A stretch of DNA of 64,000 nucleotides from positions 465,443-529,442 of the forward strand of contig JABSRZ010000003.1 in assembly GCA_013214705.1 (NCBI GenBank), read 5' to 3'. Both the position numbers and the translations under genes were made by a program. This document shows positions 18,157-26,749 of the stretch, one piece after another. Position 1 is the stretch's first letter; each line of letters opens with the position of its first letter. The notes below the pieces were generated by a model. That model saw only the letters and a list, made by a program, of their open reading frames with translations. It was not told the DNA's origin and did no database searches. This DNA comes from Hyphomicrobiales bacterium (GTDB taxonomy: Bacteria; Pseudomonadota; Alphaproteobacteria; Rhizobiales; OSC116).

Positions 18157-20517
18157 CTAGTTCAACGGTACAGAAAAGCTCACGGATCCGCCGAAGCTGG
18201 TTGAAGATTTGCCGATACCGCCATACAGAACATTCAGAGCCAGTTTAACGCCGCCGATGGTGTAAATGTCAACGCCAGCACTCGCCGAAGCACTGAGCCC
18301 GGTCATGTTGGCAGCGAACGACCCTGGAACACCAGTCGCACCGAAGGAATAAACGCCCGTCAAGGAGGCCCAGGGGGTCAGATTGGTGCCGTCTTCAAGC
18401 GTATGAGAGTAGCTCACGCGCGGCGCAAACCGCAAATCGCCTTGAGAATTGCTCTGACCCGGAATCAAATTGCCAAGACCATCGACATAGGCGTGTCGGT
18501 TTTCCTCGATGAATTGCACGGATAAAACAGGCCACAGAATCCAGTCACCAATGTCAAACGCGTCTATCAAAGCTCCAGAGACCATCCACCGATCGGTTCC
18601 AAACTCGTCCGAATAGGTGCCAAAAGGGCTGGCGGTGTTATTCGATTGCCCCCAAGACGCGCTCAGGTCGATGTAAAAGCTATCGTCCAGTTTGACCAAG
18701 GCATAGGGCCCCACCATCCAGCCGACACCTTCAATTTGGCCAATGCCACCTAAAAACTGCTGTTGCATCCAGTCCATTTGCGCTTGAACGCCTAACAATA
18801 CATTAGGTGAGGCCAGATAGTCCACTCCTATCGAAGCAAGACCAAAAAACCCGCCATCTGTGGCCTGATCATCGAACCAGATCAAACTGCCTGTCGACCA
18901 GATGTCCCATGAGCTGATGTTAGGGCCTACCTGCACGGCTTCACCGGCAAAATTCGAGAGAGTTGCGGAATAGGCCATCAGGTCTTTACTAATGTGAATG
19001 TCCATCGGCCACGGAATATGTGGACTAAACCCCAGAAAACTCGCGCTGGCCGAACCTTGGGATGATGGCGTGCCATTAATTCTATTTATCCGACGGCCCG
19101 GATCACGCTGATTGGAAAGTAACAAGGAATTCCGCGCGCCGCTGAATTCGGAAATAATTTGCTGCGTCGCCGCAATATTATCGTTGCGTACAATCACAGG
19201 AACAGCTGCATCGCTGAGATTGCCCGATCCATCATACGCCGCACCGGCATTGACCCCGATCACAACATCACCCGCGCTGGTTGGTATGATGAGCGCAGTG
19301 TAAACGGAAGTAATTGTCGCGGAAAATCCAGACGCGGTCGCATTCGACAAAGCCGCCGAAATGTCGCTCAGATCAAAGCCAGTAACGGCTTCATTAAACG
19401 TGAAGGACAACGAAAACGGTGTGACGCCAGTAAATTGAGCAGGCGCGTCGGTGATCTCAACGGACGCCCCGGCAACGTCCTCGACAACAAAATCAGTGAC
19501 GGTCACAGCGATGTTGATGACATCGGTCAGTGCACCGGCATCGGTGACTGTGACCTGCACTTCATAGATACCGTCCAAACCACTGTCGGTGGGTGTTTCA
19601 AAATCTGGTGCAGCCCTGAAAGTCAGCACACCGCCGTCGCCATCGATGTCAAATTTACCTTGATCGGCGCCGCCAGTCAGCGCATAGGTCAGTCCGGATG
19701 CTTCTGAACTTGCATCATCCGTCGTCGCCAGATCGGTGACCGCGGTTTGGTTTTCGGCCGCGTTTACGCTCGCCGCTGCCGCGTTGGCGGGCACTATGAT
19801 CGTTGGCGCTGTATTGGCCAGTACTGTATTTGATGCCACTGAATTTGAGTTACCTGCTGCATCGGTGAAGGCACCGACGCCAACAGACAAAGCAACGGCA
19901 CCATCCGCAATAGGTGTCAAAACAGCCGTGTAGCTTGAACCCGGTCCAGAAAGAGTTGCGGTTGCATTCGTAAGCGTAAGATCGCCAACTACAAAGTCAG
20001 TACTGTCCTCGGACAATGCAACCACGGCGGTTTGTAGACCGGTTACAACGCCAGTAAAACCGGCAATGCTCACTATCGGGGCGGTGATATCAGCTGAAAT
20101 TCCTTTGGCCAAAATCCAGAATCCAAAAGCAGAATTGTTCGCATCACTAAATATTTGTAGGGTAGCTGAACTGTGCCCGACATAATCCGGATCAAACTGA
20201 ATGGTCAGGTTAGCGGTCCCTCCCGGTAAAATAGTCATCGAGGTCGGCGTTAAGATAGAAAACTTTGTTGGCGTATATACTATAGAGATATCTGTAATAT
20301 TAAGCGGCACAGCGCTTGGATTGGTAATCACAAATGTCCGGTCCACAATTCCACCGAACACAGGAGTTCCACCAAAATCGGTGCCGTTAGCGATCGACAC
20401 CGTGATATCATTATACCCAATCACCTGACCATTGCCCGTTAGGTTGATCTCAGGCAAACCTTGTGCATTGGCACTCGAGCTGCCAAACCCGCCAAGAAAT
20501 GAAAACAAGGAGTGCAA
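18157..20517 (-). CDS. Autotransporter-like surface protein with Ig-type repeats
   Basis: A 786-residue exported protein. In order: a region ending SSANAQG that looks like a signal-peptidase site; an ASPM/Hydin-like (choice-of-anchor D) domain at about 45-140; an Ig-like repeat at about 145-235; a cadherin-like domain at about 240-345; a second Ig-like repeat at about 355-440; and a C-terminal autotransporter beta-barrel from about 530 to the terminal FSVPLN. The hydrophobic part of the signal peptide seems to lie in another frame upstream (20450-20692, ending near VFIFWHIALLVF), so the N-terminus looks frameshifted near 20490. GC is visibly higher than the neighbours, which points to transfer. 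It is cargo of island 1. Confidence 0.8.
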   Translation of the reverse strand: MHSLFSFLGGFGSSSANAQGLPEINLTGNGQVIGYNDITVSIANGTDFGGTPVFGGIVDRTFVITNPSAVPLNITDISIVYTPTKFSILTPTSMTILPGGTANLTIQFDPDYVGHSSATLQIFSDANNSAFGFWILAKGISADITAPIVSIAGFTGVVTGLQTAVVALSEDSTDFVVGDLTLTNATATLSGPGSSYTAVLTPIADGAVALSVGVGAFTDAAGNSNSVASNTVLANTAPTIIVPANAAAASVNAAENQTAVTDLATTDDASSEASGLTYALTGGADQGKFDIDGDGGVLTFRAAPDFETPTDSGLDGIYEVQVTVTDAGALTDVINIAVTVTDFVVEDVAGASVEITDAPAQFTGVTPFSLSFTFNEAVTGFDLSDISAALSNATASGFSATITSVYTALIIPTSAGDVVIGVNAGAAYDGSGNLSDAAVPVIVRNDNIAATQQIISEFSGARNSLLLSNQRDPGRRINRINGTPSSQGSASASFLGFSPHIPWPMDIHISKDLMAYSATLSNFAGEAVQVGPNISSWDIWSTGSLIWFDDQATDGGFFGLASIGVDYLASPNVLLGVQAQMDWMQQQFLGGIGQIEGVGWMVGPYALVKLDDSFYIDLSASWGQSNNTASPFGTYSDEFGTDRWMVSGALIDAFDIGDWILWPVLSVQFIEENRHAYVDGLGNLIPGQSNSQGDLRFAPRVSYSHTLEDGTNLTPWASLTGVYSFGATGVPGSFAANMTGLSASASAGVDIYTIGGVKLALNVLYGGIGKSSTSFGGSVSFSVPLN

Positions 20518-20692
20518 TGTGCCAAAAAATAAACACGCCTTTTTTCCACCGGCCCAAGATACCGGTATCTACGCGCTCAATAGCCTGTGGTTTTTCTATG
20601 GGTTTTGGCAAAGTTATATCAACGGACGTCGGTGTAAATTTCGTCTTGGTAATGAAGTTTGAACTCGATGAACCGTTTAACAGGTTATACAT

Positions 20693-20934
20693 ATGCGCAA
20701 CCTGATTTGATACGACCCGTCTGAAGCGATTATTTGATCGAAATATTTACTGAACTCTGTCTTGCACATTTTTGGACTTAAATCACATCTCGGCACAATG
20801 TTTGCCTAATATTGAACCCAACGCGCCGTATGGTTATGCTGTATCATACTCAAATTTGCAATACATATTAAGTAAAACTCTATAGTAAAACAATGTAGTT
20901 CGCCGTCTGTTCAGCTACGCTTTAATATAACGCT
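20693..20934. other. Intergenic upstream of the Ig-repeat autotransporter
   Basis: 242 bases with the presumed promoter of the autotransporter. No other element was recognised. Confidence 0.35.
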
Positions 20935-21076
20935 CTCGATTATCTTTAATCAACCTCAACGAATAAGTAATGAGTAATGAGTAATTTGTTGTAGCATGGG
21001 CGAAGCAATTAGTGAATCTCCTTGGAGGTGTTGCGGTTGCTCGATGGCCCAACGGCAGACCAATATTTACTAGATG
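20935..21076. repeat. Dispersed repeat A, copy 1
   Basis: About 140 bases similar to 32912-33038 in island 3. Shared blocks include AATCAACCTCAACGAAT, GTAATGAGTAATTTGTTGT, GGCGAAGCAATTA and TGGATGAAAG-like ends. A shorter piece recurs at 33788-33825. No reading frame is kept across the copies. Confidence 0.6.
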
Positions 21077-21166
21077 AAAGGCACCCCCAAGAAGTGGCAG
21101 CCCAGACATAATATTGATTAATGCAAAGCAGACTATGAGAACATAACAGTCACTCGCACCTATCAA

Positions 21167-22186
21167 TCAAGTCGCTAACAAACGATATTCAGCTGGTGTT
21201 TGCCCTGTCCATCGTCTAAAAGCGCGTATAAATGGCGACGGTTCGGAAAATCCGACAAGATATGCCGTTTGATTTACAGAAACTTTACGAGCGCTTATGT
21301 AATCGACCGCCATACGATGGCGCAATTCATCATGTATTTTTACAAATGTCGCATCTTCATCTCTTAACCGTCGATAAAGTGTTTGTCGGCTCATGCCCAT
21401 TTCAGCTGCCACTTCTTCAATGCCAATTTCGCCACGGTGCAGATTAGTCATTACATAGGCCTCAATGCGCCCGCGCATACTGGTTTGGGTCTCCAGCTTT
21501 TTCATCAAAGCATCCGCTCGCTCGGCAAAAACCCCAAACACATATGATGTTTCAGCAACAAAGTCAGTCGTCAGCCATATGGGGTCAATTTCCATAGCGT
21601 TGCGGTCGGCTTCAAAATGTGTCGGGATTCTAAAAATCTCATCATAGCTTTGGGCATGTTCAGGCTGCTTATGCGTTACCTCTATTTGCAAGCCAAATGA
21701 GCGGTCAGGAAAATGACGACGAAACTCACCAATAAACCAACCAAAAGAAGTTTCCGTTAGTTCAGGATATAAATTAGGGTTAGGTCGGTTGTCGACAATC
21801 CAAATACCTCCGCGGTCTTCTATTATACTAAAGCGCTCTTCACCACTCATCACATCAACCTCAACCATCAGTTTAGAATAGCGGTTAAGCTGCTCCATCG
21901 AATCTGGCATGGACTTTGAAGAATGAATGACAAGACCAACAATAGAAATATTTTCAATGCGCGTTTCAGTGCTTACACGCAATGGCAAAGCTGGGTCATT
22001 TGTCAGCTTAACCGCATCTCTCACCAATTTTATATAGGTATCTAGTGGCACCCGCGCATCCTGATCAACAAGGTCGTTTGGGGTCAAGCCCGCATTGCTC
22101 AGCAATACATCTCCTGACACACCTTTCAACTCAGCAAAATCTATAAAATTTTGGACAAAACCCGCAGCAACCGATCCAACACGCAT
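21167..22186 (-). CDS. AraC-family transcriptional regulator
   Basis: A 339-residue regulator of the OruR/ArgR-like AraC branch. An N-terminal Arabinose_bd-type domain (about 20-205) is followed by an HTH_18 at about 245-335 (GIEEVAAEMGMSRQTLYRRL, then AYLVGFSEPSPFIRAFRRW). It is divergent from a DUF4386 membrane gene and an NAD(P)-binding protein gene, which are probable targets by position. Confidence 0.92.
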   Translation of the reverse strand: MRVGSVAAGFVQNFIDFAELKGVSGDVLLSNAGLTPNDLVDQDARVPLDTYIKLVRDAVKLTNDPALPLRVSTETRIENISIVGLVIHSSKSMPDSMEQLNRYSKLMVEVDVMSGEERFSIIEDRGGIWIVDNRPNPNLYPELTETSFGWFIGEFRRHFPDRSFGLQIEVTHKQPEHAQSYDEIFRIPTHFEADRNAMEIDPIWLTTDFVAETSYVFGVFAERADALMKKLETQTSMRGRIEAYVMTNLHRGEIGIEEVAAEMGMSRQTLYRRLRDEDATFVKIHDELRHRMAVDYISARKVSVNQTAYLVGFSEPSPFIRAFRRWTGQTPAEYRLLAT

Positions 22187-22328
22187 AACTCTTTATCCAC
22201 CCTCAGTTCAGAAATATCGCAATTGTTACGAAATGTCAATTATCTGTTACGGGCGGTCATTTTCTTGTTTTGCATACTGTTTTATCAATGACATCACAAA
22301 CAAAAACACTAAAATTTAGGAAAACCAC

Positions 22329-23012
22329 ATGAAAAATATAGCAAAAATCGGGGGCATTGCCGCCCTTATAGACGCTGCCACTTATTTATTCGGCATGGTA
22401 ATACTCATCGCATATTTAACCCCACCAGACTATGGCAACAATGATGCAGATATGCTGCAAAAGGTCGGGTTTCTAGTCGACAACTCAACATTATTATACA
22501 TCTTTAATTTCGTAATCTACGTAGTCAATGCCATATTCTTAGCTATTTTGGCCGTGGCTCTATACAAACGGTTAGAAATAAAAACCCCTGCTCTTGCACA
22601 ATTGTCTCTGACCATTGGCGGCATTTGGGCAACACTCGTATTAGGCGCAGGTATGGTAGCAAATGTTGGCTTTGCAGAGGTTTTACTCCTATACGAAACA
22701 GACAAGCAAGCCGCCACATCACTTTGGCACATTCTCAACACCATCGAAAATGGCTTAGGCGGAGGCAATGAAATTGCGGGCGGCGTATGGGCAATTGTTT
22801 TAGGCATGGGTTTTTTAGCAAGCAAATGTTTTTCAAAGCCTTTGGGCTATTTTAGCCTCATCATTGGTGCAGCAGGTCTATCGACTATTTTCCCACCATT
22901 TAGTGAAATTGGCGGCGCTATATTTGGCCTTGGCTTCATCCTCTGGTTTGTTTGGGTAGGCGTAGCATTATTGCGCCCCGCTAAAGATGACCAATTTCAA
23001 ACACAGGGTTGA
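22329..23012 (+). CDS. DUF4386-type multipass membrane protein
   Basis: A 227-residue inner-membrane protein with about six hydrophobic helices, starting MKNIAKIGGIAALIDAATYL. The pattern fits DUF4386, a family of unknown function. An AGGA site precedes ATG. The stop overlaps the start of the next gene, so the two are translationally coupled. A second DUF4386 protein is at 63020-63727. Confidence 0.78.
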   Translation: MKNIAKIGGIAALIDAATYLFGMVILIAYLTPPDYGNNDADMLQKVGFLVDNSTLLYIFNFVIYVVNAIFLAILAVALYKRLEIKTPALAQLSLTIGGIWATLVLGAGMVANVGFAEVLLLYETDKQAATSLWHILNTIENGLGGGNEIAGGVWAIVLGMGFLASKCFSKPLGYFSLIIGAAGLSTIFPPFSEIGGAIFGLGFILWFVWVGVALLRPAKDDQFQTQG

Positions 23013-23881
23013 TAAAAATTGTGAAACGCGTATTTATTGCGGGCGCTACAGGTTATCTTGGCCGATTTTTGGTTAACGAATTTGGGGCGCAGGGCTGGGA
23101 AGTACACGCACTTTACCGCAATACCGAACAAGCCGTTAGATCTGGCCTCATTGCCGATAAAATGGTGCAAGGCAAAGCCACAGAGCCAAAAGATTTACAG
23201 GGTAAAATGGGTGGGGTGGATTTAGTCATATCCACCCTTGGCATCACCCGCCAGAAAGATGGAATGACTTATCAGGATGTAGATTATCAAGCCAATATAA
23301 ACCTATTGCGCGAAGCTGAATATGTCGGCGTTAAGAGATTTTGTTACATTCATGTGCTCAACGCGCATAAAATGAAACATGTCGCTTTAATAGCCGCAAA
23401 ACAAGCATTTGCAGATGAACTTCAAACCTCACCCATTGCCTCGACGATAATTTCTCCAAGCGGTTATTTCTCTGACATGGATGATTTTCTAGATATGGCA
23501 AAGTCTGGTAGAATCTACCTATTTGGCGATGGAGAAAAACGCCTAAACCCCATACATGGATCAGATCTTGCCACCTCGATTCATAATGCAGTTACAAATG
23601 AGCTAGCTGATTTGCAAATTGGCGGGCCCGAAACATTCACCCAAAATGAAATTGCTCGGTTGGCATTTGAAGCAACCGGAAAACCCATTAAAATAATGCA
23701 CTTGCCCGTTAGTTTGGTAACAATTGCACAATTCTTCTTAAAAACATTCACTTCACAAAGCTTTTATGGCCCCTACCAGTTTTTCCTCACTGCTTTGCGT
23801 TTGGACATGGCAGCACAAGAACACGGCAACAGGCGACTGATTGATCATTTTACCAACCAACAAAATGAAAGGAGAGTTTAA
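23009..23881 (+). CDS. NAD(P)-binding NmrA/atypical SDR protein
   Basis: A 290-residue Rossmann protein with the dinucleotide motif VFIAGATGYLGRFL at the N-terminus. DLVISTLGITRQKDG and the IISPSGYFSDM region fit the NmrA-like atypical short-chain dehydrogenases. Translation begins at TTG 23009 (coupled to the upstream stop) or GTG 23021. It forms an operon with the DUF4386 gene under likely AraC control. Substrate unknown. Confidence 0.85.
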   Translation: MIKIVKRVFIAGATGYLGRFLVNEFGAQGWEVHALYRNTEQAVRSGLIADKMVQGKATEPKDLQGKMGGVDLVISTLGITRQKDGMTYQDVDYQANINLLREAEYVGVKRFCYIHVLNAHKMKHVALIAAKQAFADELQTSPIASTIISPSGYFSDMDDFLDMAKSGRIYLFGDGEKRLNPIHGSDLATSIHNAVTNELADLQIGGPETFTQNEIARLAFEATGKPIKIMHLPVSLVTIAQFFLKTFTSQSFYGPYQFFLTALRLDMAAQEHGNRRLIDHFTNQQNERRV

Positions 23882-23941
23882 CGGCACTTTCCAACAAATC
23901 ATGAGTCTCCAAGGCAAAAATCTAAACATCTTTAAAGCAAT

Positions 23942-24061
23942 ATGTCAAATTATTTACCAAAGGAAATTTCAGAAAACATTTCGCAAGCCCCCAGTGCGGC
24001 CTCTGCTGTTATTGTTGGCCGTGCGGACAATGGTAGAACATCATGGAAAATAAGGGTGTGA
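23942..24061 (+). pseudogene. DUF4357 domain fragment
   Basis: A 39-codon frame whose end (APSAASAVIVGRADNGRTSW) matches the SPSAA...G(R)A.NG...W pattern of DUF4357. That domain is found at the C-terminus of the GIY-YIG protein at 43243-44163. The fragment breaks off a few bases before a copy of the dispersed short motif at 24064. Probably the debris of a lost gene. Confidence 0.5.
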
Positions 24062-24063
24062 AT

Positions 24064-24093
24064 CGTCAGCTTCTATGGAACAGGTTGGTGTGT
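24064..24093 (+). repeat. Dispersed short motif, copy 1
   Basis: Contains CTTCTATGGAACAGGTTGGT. One of six copies in the islands; see 29156, 29995, 32721, 33044 and 46084. Confidence 0.6.
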
Positions 24094-24300
24094 CTGCTTA
24101 AAATGTGTTTTGGTTCACCGCAGCGCTTTGCAGGCGTGAAAATGACAACAAGACCAGTATCTAAGCGGGCAAGAGACAAAAAATGCAGCAATCAAATGAT
24201 AGGAATAAAATTTAAAATCTGGTTGCTAATTGGTTGCTAGGACAAAATAATAAGTATTAAAAATTTATGTGACTTATTGATTTTGTTGGTGCACCAAGAC

Positions 24301-24444
24301 ATGCCTGAAACGAACTTAAATGCCTCATTTAACAGCGCAAATTCAGGTGGCAATATCGATCAATTATTTGATGAATTGTCTGATTGGAATCATGTTTTGA
24401 AAAATTCTGATCTCCAAAAAACCATCGATAAACTAGAGCCATAA
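24301..24444 (+). CDS. Small ORF or gene fragment
   Basis: 47 codons starting MPETNLNASFNSANSGG and ending LQKTIDKLEP. I do not recognise it. It may be the tail of a lost gene; there is no convincing ribosome site. It sits in a 730-base zone between the NAD(P)-binding gene and hipB that otherwise holds only remnants. Confidence 0.3.
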   Translation: MPETNLNASFNSANSGGNIDQLFDELSDWNHVLKNSDLQKTIDKLEP

Positions 24445-24610
24445 TTAACAAATATGATTAAAATCGGTAGCTTATTTGAATTTTGTCGGAAGTTTATTAG
24501 ACATTTATTCGAATCATTGCAAAATGACCTATGACTTGCCCCCCTTCATAAATAAGAGTATACTAATAATATATTATCGTTATCAGCAAATAAAACGGAA
24601 AAGTAATAAA

Positions 24611-24919
24611 ATGTTATCACTTTTAACCGCCTCTCAAGCACAAGAATCTATTGCGAAGAACCTACGCACAAAACGACTAGGGACAGGCCTAACTCAAGCT
24701 GGCCTTGCTGATCGCTCTGGGGTTAGCCTTCCATCATTGCGGCGGTTTGAGCAAAGTGGCAACATTTCTCTCGAGTCGCTCTTAAAGTTACTTATGACTT
24801 TAAACAGCCTAGAGCAATTTGTGCAATCAACAGAACCCATTTCTACTGAATTTTCTTCAATTGATGATGTGCTGAATGACAAGAAGAAAAAGACACCTAA
24901 AAAGGGTTGGCGTAAATGA
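24611..24919 (+). CDS. hipB: HipB-type antitoxin (XRE helix-turn-helix)
   Basis: A 102-residue protein with an XRE HTH (TQAGLADRSGVSLPSLRRFE) and a Lys-rich C-terminal tail. I take ATG 24611; the longer frame from 24476 adds 45 residues unlike the family. It overlaps hipA by 4 bases (ATGA). Known function of the family: binds the operon promoter and neutralises HipA. Confidence 0.88.
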   Translation: MLSLLTASQAQESIAKNLRTKRLGTGLTQAGLADRSGVSLPSLRRFEQSGNISLESLLKLLMTLNSLEQFVQSTEPISTEFSSIDDVLNDKKKKTPKKGWRK

Positions 24920-26148
24920 AACACACACCCATAACAGAAATCAAAGTCGGTCTCGAAATTACCAACAAAATTACCCCCGTCGGCAGGCTAGCCCTTAATG
25001 ATGGTAAAATTTATTTTGAATATGACCGTGATTTTTTACAATCTTCTCTAGAGTTATCGCCCTTAAAGTTGCCAAGACAAGCAGGCCTGCAAACATTTGA
25101 TAGATATTTATTCGAAGGCCTATCTGGATTATTTAATGATAGCTTGCCCGATGGTTGGGGGCGATTGTTATTAGATAGATCAGCACGGCTACAAGGCATA
25201 TTACCCGATGAATTAAGCCCACTTGATCGACTTGCGCATGTTGGCAAAATAGGAATGGGTGCACTAACCTATGAACCTGACCAGCAGACCGACACATCGA
25301 GCGGTCAAATTGATCTAGATGCTCTTGCAGTACAGACGCAAGAAGTCATGGATGGCGAGGCATCTGAAGTATTGCAAGAGCTGATATCGCTAAATGGATC
25401 ATCAGCGGGGGTGCGCCCTAAAGCGCTTATTGGTTTAGATGCTGAGCGTATAAACATTATTCATGGCACAGATACAACACAAACAGGATTTGAGCCATGG
25501 TTAGTCAAATTTTCAAATAGTGAAGATGGGTCAGATGCGGGCGCAATTGAACATATTTACGCAATCATGGCAAAAGATGCGGGACTAGAAATGATGCCAA
25601 CACATCTATTTTCTGCCCAAAAAGGCGCGGGCTATTTTGCGACAAAAAGATTTGACCGCGACAATAATAAGCGCATTCACACACATAGCGCATGCGGCCT
25701 GCTACATTCCGATTTCAGAACACCCTCGCTAGATTATGCTGATTTACTTAAACTCACGTCAATTCTAACGCGTGATGTACGAGAGGTTGAGAAGATGTTT
25801 AGATTAGCTGTTTTTAACGTCTTGGCACATAACCGTGACGACCACTCAAAGAATTTCAGCTTTTTAATGAACGAAACAGGAGAGTGGAAACTGTCACCTG
25901 CCTATGATTTAACATTCTCATCAGGACCTAGAGGCGAGCAAAGTACGATGGTTATGGGTGAAGGGAAAAACCCAGCAGATGAACAGCTAACCAAACTTGG
26001 CATCGAAGCAAATATTAACCAACAATCAATCGTTGCAATTGTCGACCAAACGCAAGCAGCACTTAGTCAATGGCGAGCATTAGCAATAAAATATAGCGTA
26101 AGCAAAGCTAATATTAAACTGATCGATGAAAGGATAAATAAGTCATAA
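24916..26148 (+). CDS. hipA: HipA-type serine/threonine kinase toxin
   Basis: A 410-residue HipA kinase. The Gly-rich autophosphorylation/ATP loop is NGSSAGVRPKAL at 160-171. The catalytic HNRDDHSKNFSF is at 305-316 and the metal-binding PAYDLTF at 328-334. All expected catalytic residues are present, so the toxin looks active. HipA proteins phosphorylate aminoacyl-tRNA synthetases; the target here is not known. It is cargo of island 1, next to its right attachment repeat, and may help stabilise the island. Confidence 0.93.
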   Translation: MKHTPITEIKVGLEITNKITPVGRLALNDGKIYFEYDRDFLQSSLELSPLKLPRQAGLQTFDRYLFEGLSGLFNDSLPDGWGRLLLDRSARLQGILPDELSPLDRLAHVGKIGMGALTYEPDQQTDTSSGQIDLDALAVQTQEVMDGEASEVLQELISLNGSSAGVRPKALIGLDAERINIIHGTDTTQTGFEPWLVKFSNSEDGSDAGAIEHIYAIMAKDAGLEMMPTHLFSAQKGAGYFATKRFDRDNNKRIHTHSACGLLHSDFRTPSLDYADLLKLTSILTRDVREVEKMFRLAVFNVLAHNRDDHSKNFSFLMNETGEWKLSPAYDLTFSSGPRGEQSTMVMGEGKNPADEQLTKLGIEANINQQSIVAIVDQTQAALSQWRALAIKYSVSKANIKLIDERINKS

Positions 26149-26270
26149 GAGCACAAATTAACACTCAAAAGGATTTCGAACCTCAATCCTTCATACAAAA
26201 CAGTAATTTAAGAAAATTATTCAAAATTACAAAAAAATTCAACAACAAATATAATCAATGTGTTGAATAA

Positions 26271-26385
26271 TGGTGCATCCGACGAGATTCGAACTCATGA
26301 CCTCTGCCTTCGGAGGGCAGCGCAAACTATTATAGTCAATAATTAATTATCCACCTAACGCTCTGATATATATAACGATAGAGCA
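26271..26385 (-). repeat. Attachment-site repeat 2
   Basis: 26271-26323 matches the tRNA-Arg(CCG) 3' half with one acceptor-stem mismatch (GCATCC for GCACCC). The following 60 bases carry the shared element flank (CCACCTAACGCTCTGATATA). It separates islands 1 and 2. Confidence 0.87.
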
Positions 26386-26447
26386 ATGATGTCAACTAAT
26401 ATCACTTGCCTTACCACACAGATATAAAGATAAATACGGTGCAAAGA

Positions 26448-26466
26448 TGTGGCAGGATTGTGGCAG
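26448..26466 (+). promoter_or_regulatory. Putative integrase arm-type sites (island 2, left end)
   Basis: Two TGTGGCAG words with an 11-base period, 125 bases inside repeat 2. The same pair occurs at 29794-29812 and 50637-50655. Confidence 0.55.
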
Positions 26467-26749
26467 GATCGTAGGGGGTATGGGGAAGTTCAAAAAGTTA
26501 ATTGTATGGGTCGAGACGCGCATAACCAAGCAATTTTAAATTTCAAAATTTATTTATAATCACAATTCATTCAAGATCATAATACACTTAATTCGCAAGA
26601 AGAGTGTCTATGAGTATACCCTCTTGCGTAGCCTCCGGCAAACCCGGTGCGGTTCACACATATACTACAAATCGATATGTTAATTATATTCTAGGTTCTT
26701 TAAAAAAACTAATTTAGTATGAATTAACGAATCAATTGAGGTTACTTAT
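26467..26749. other. Intergenic, left part of island 2
   Basis: No gene. It contains a GC-rich patch at 26630-26656 (listed separately) and the promoter zone of the hybrid kinase. Confidence 0.4.
26630..26656 (-). mobile_element. Possible solo terminal repeat of an IS3-like element
   Basis: Read on the minus strand the patch starts TGAACCGCACCGGGTTTGCC. It is GC-rich against an AT-rich background and begins TGA, as IS3-family ends do. No second end and no transposase are seen, so at most it is a relic. Weak call. Confidence 0.25.

Noticed and set aside
24288-24300. TTGGTGCACCAA, which matches the start of the attachment repeats
   Set aside because: It is a 12-base perfect palindrome with no further tRNA similarity on either side, so it is not a fourth partial attachment site.
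26590-26660. Possible riboswitch (patch with GCCTCCGGCAAACC resembling part of a cyclic-di-GMP element)
   Set aside because: The rest of the conserved core and the second stem are missing; an insertion-sequence end explains the patch at least as well.
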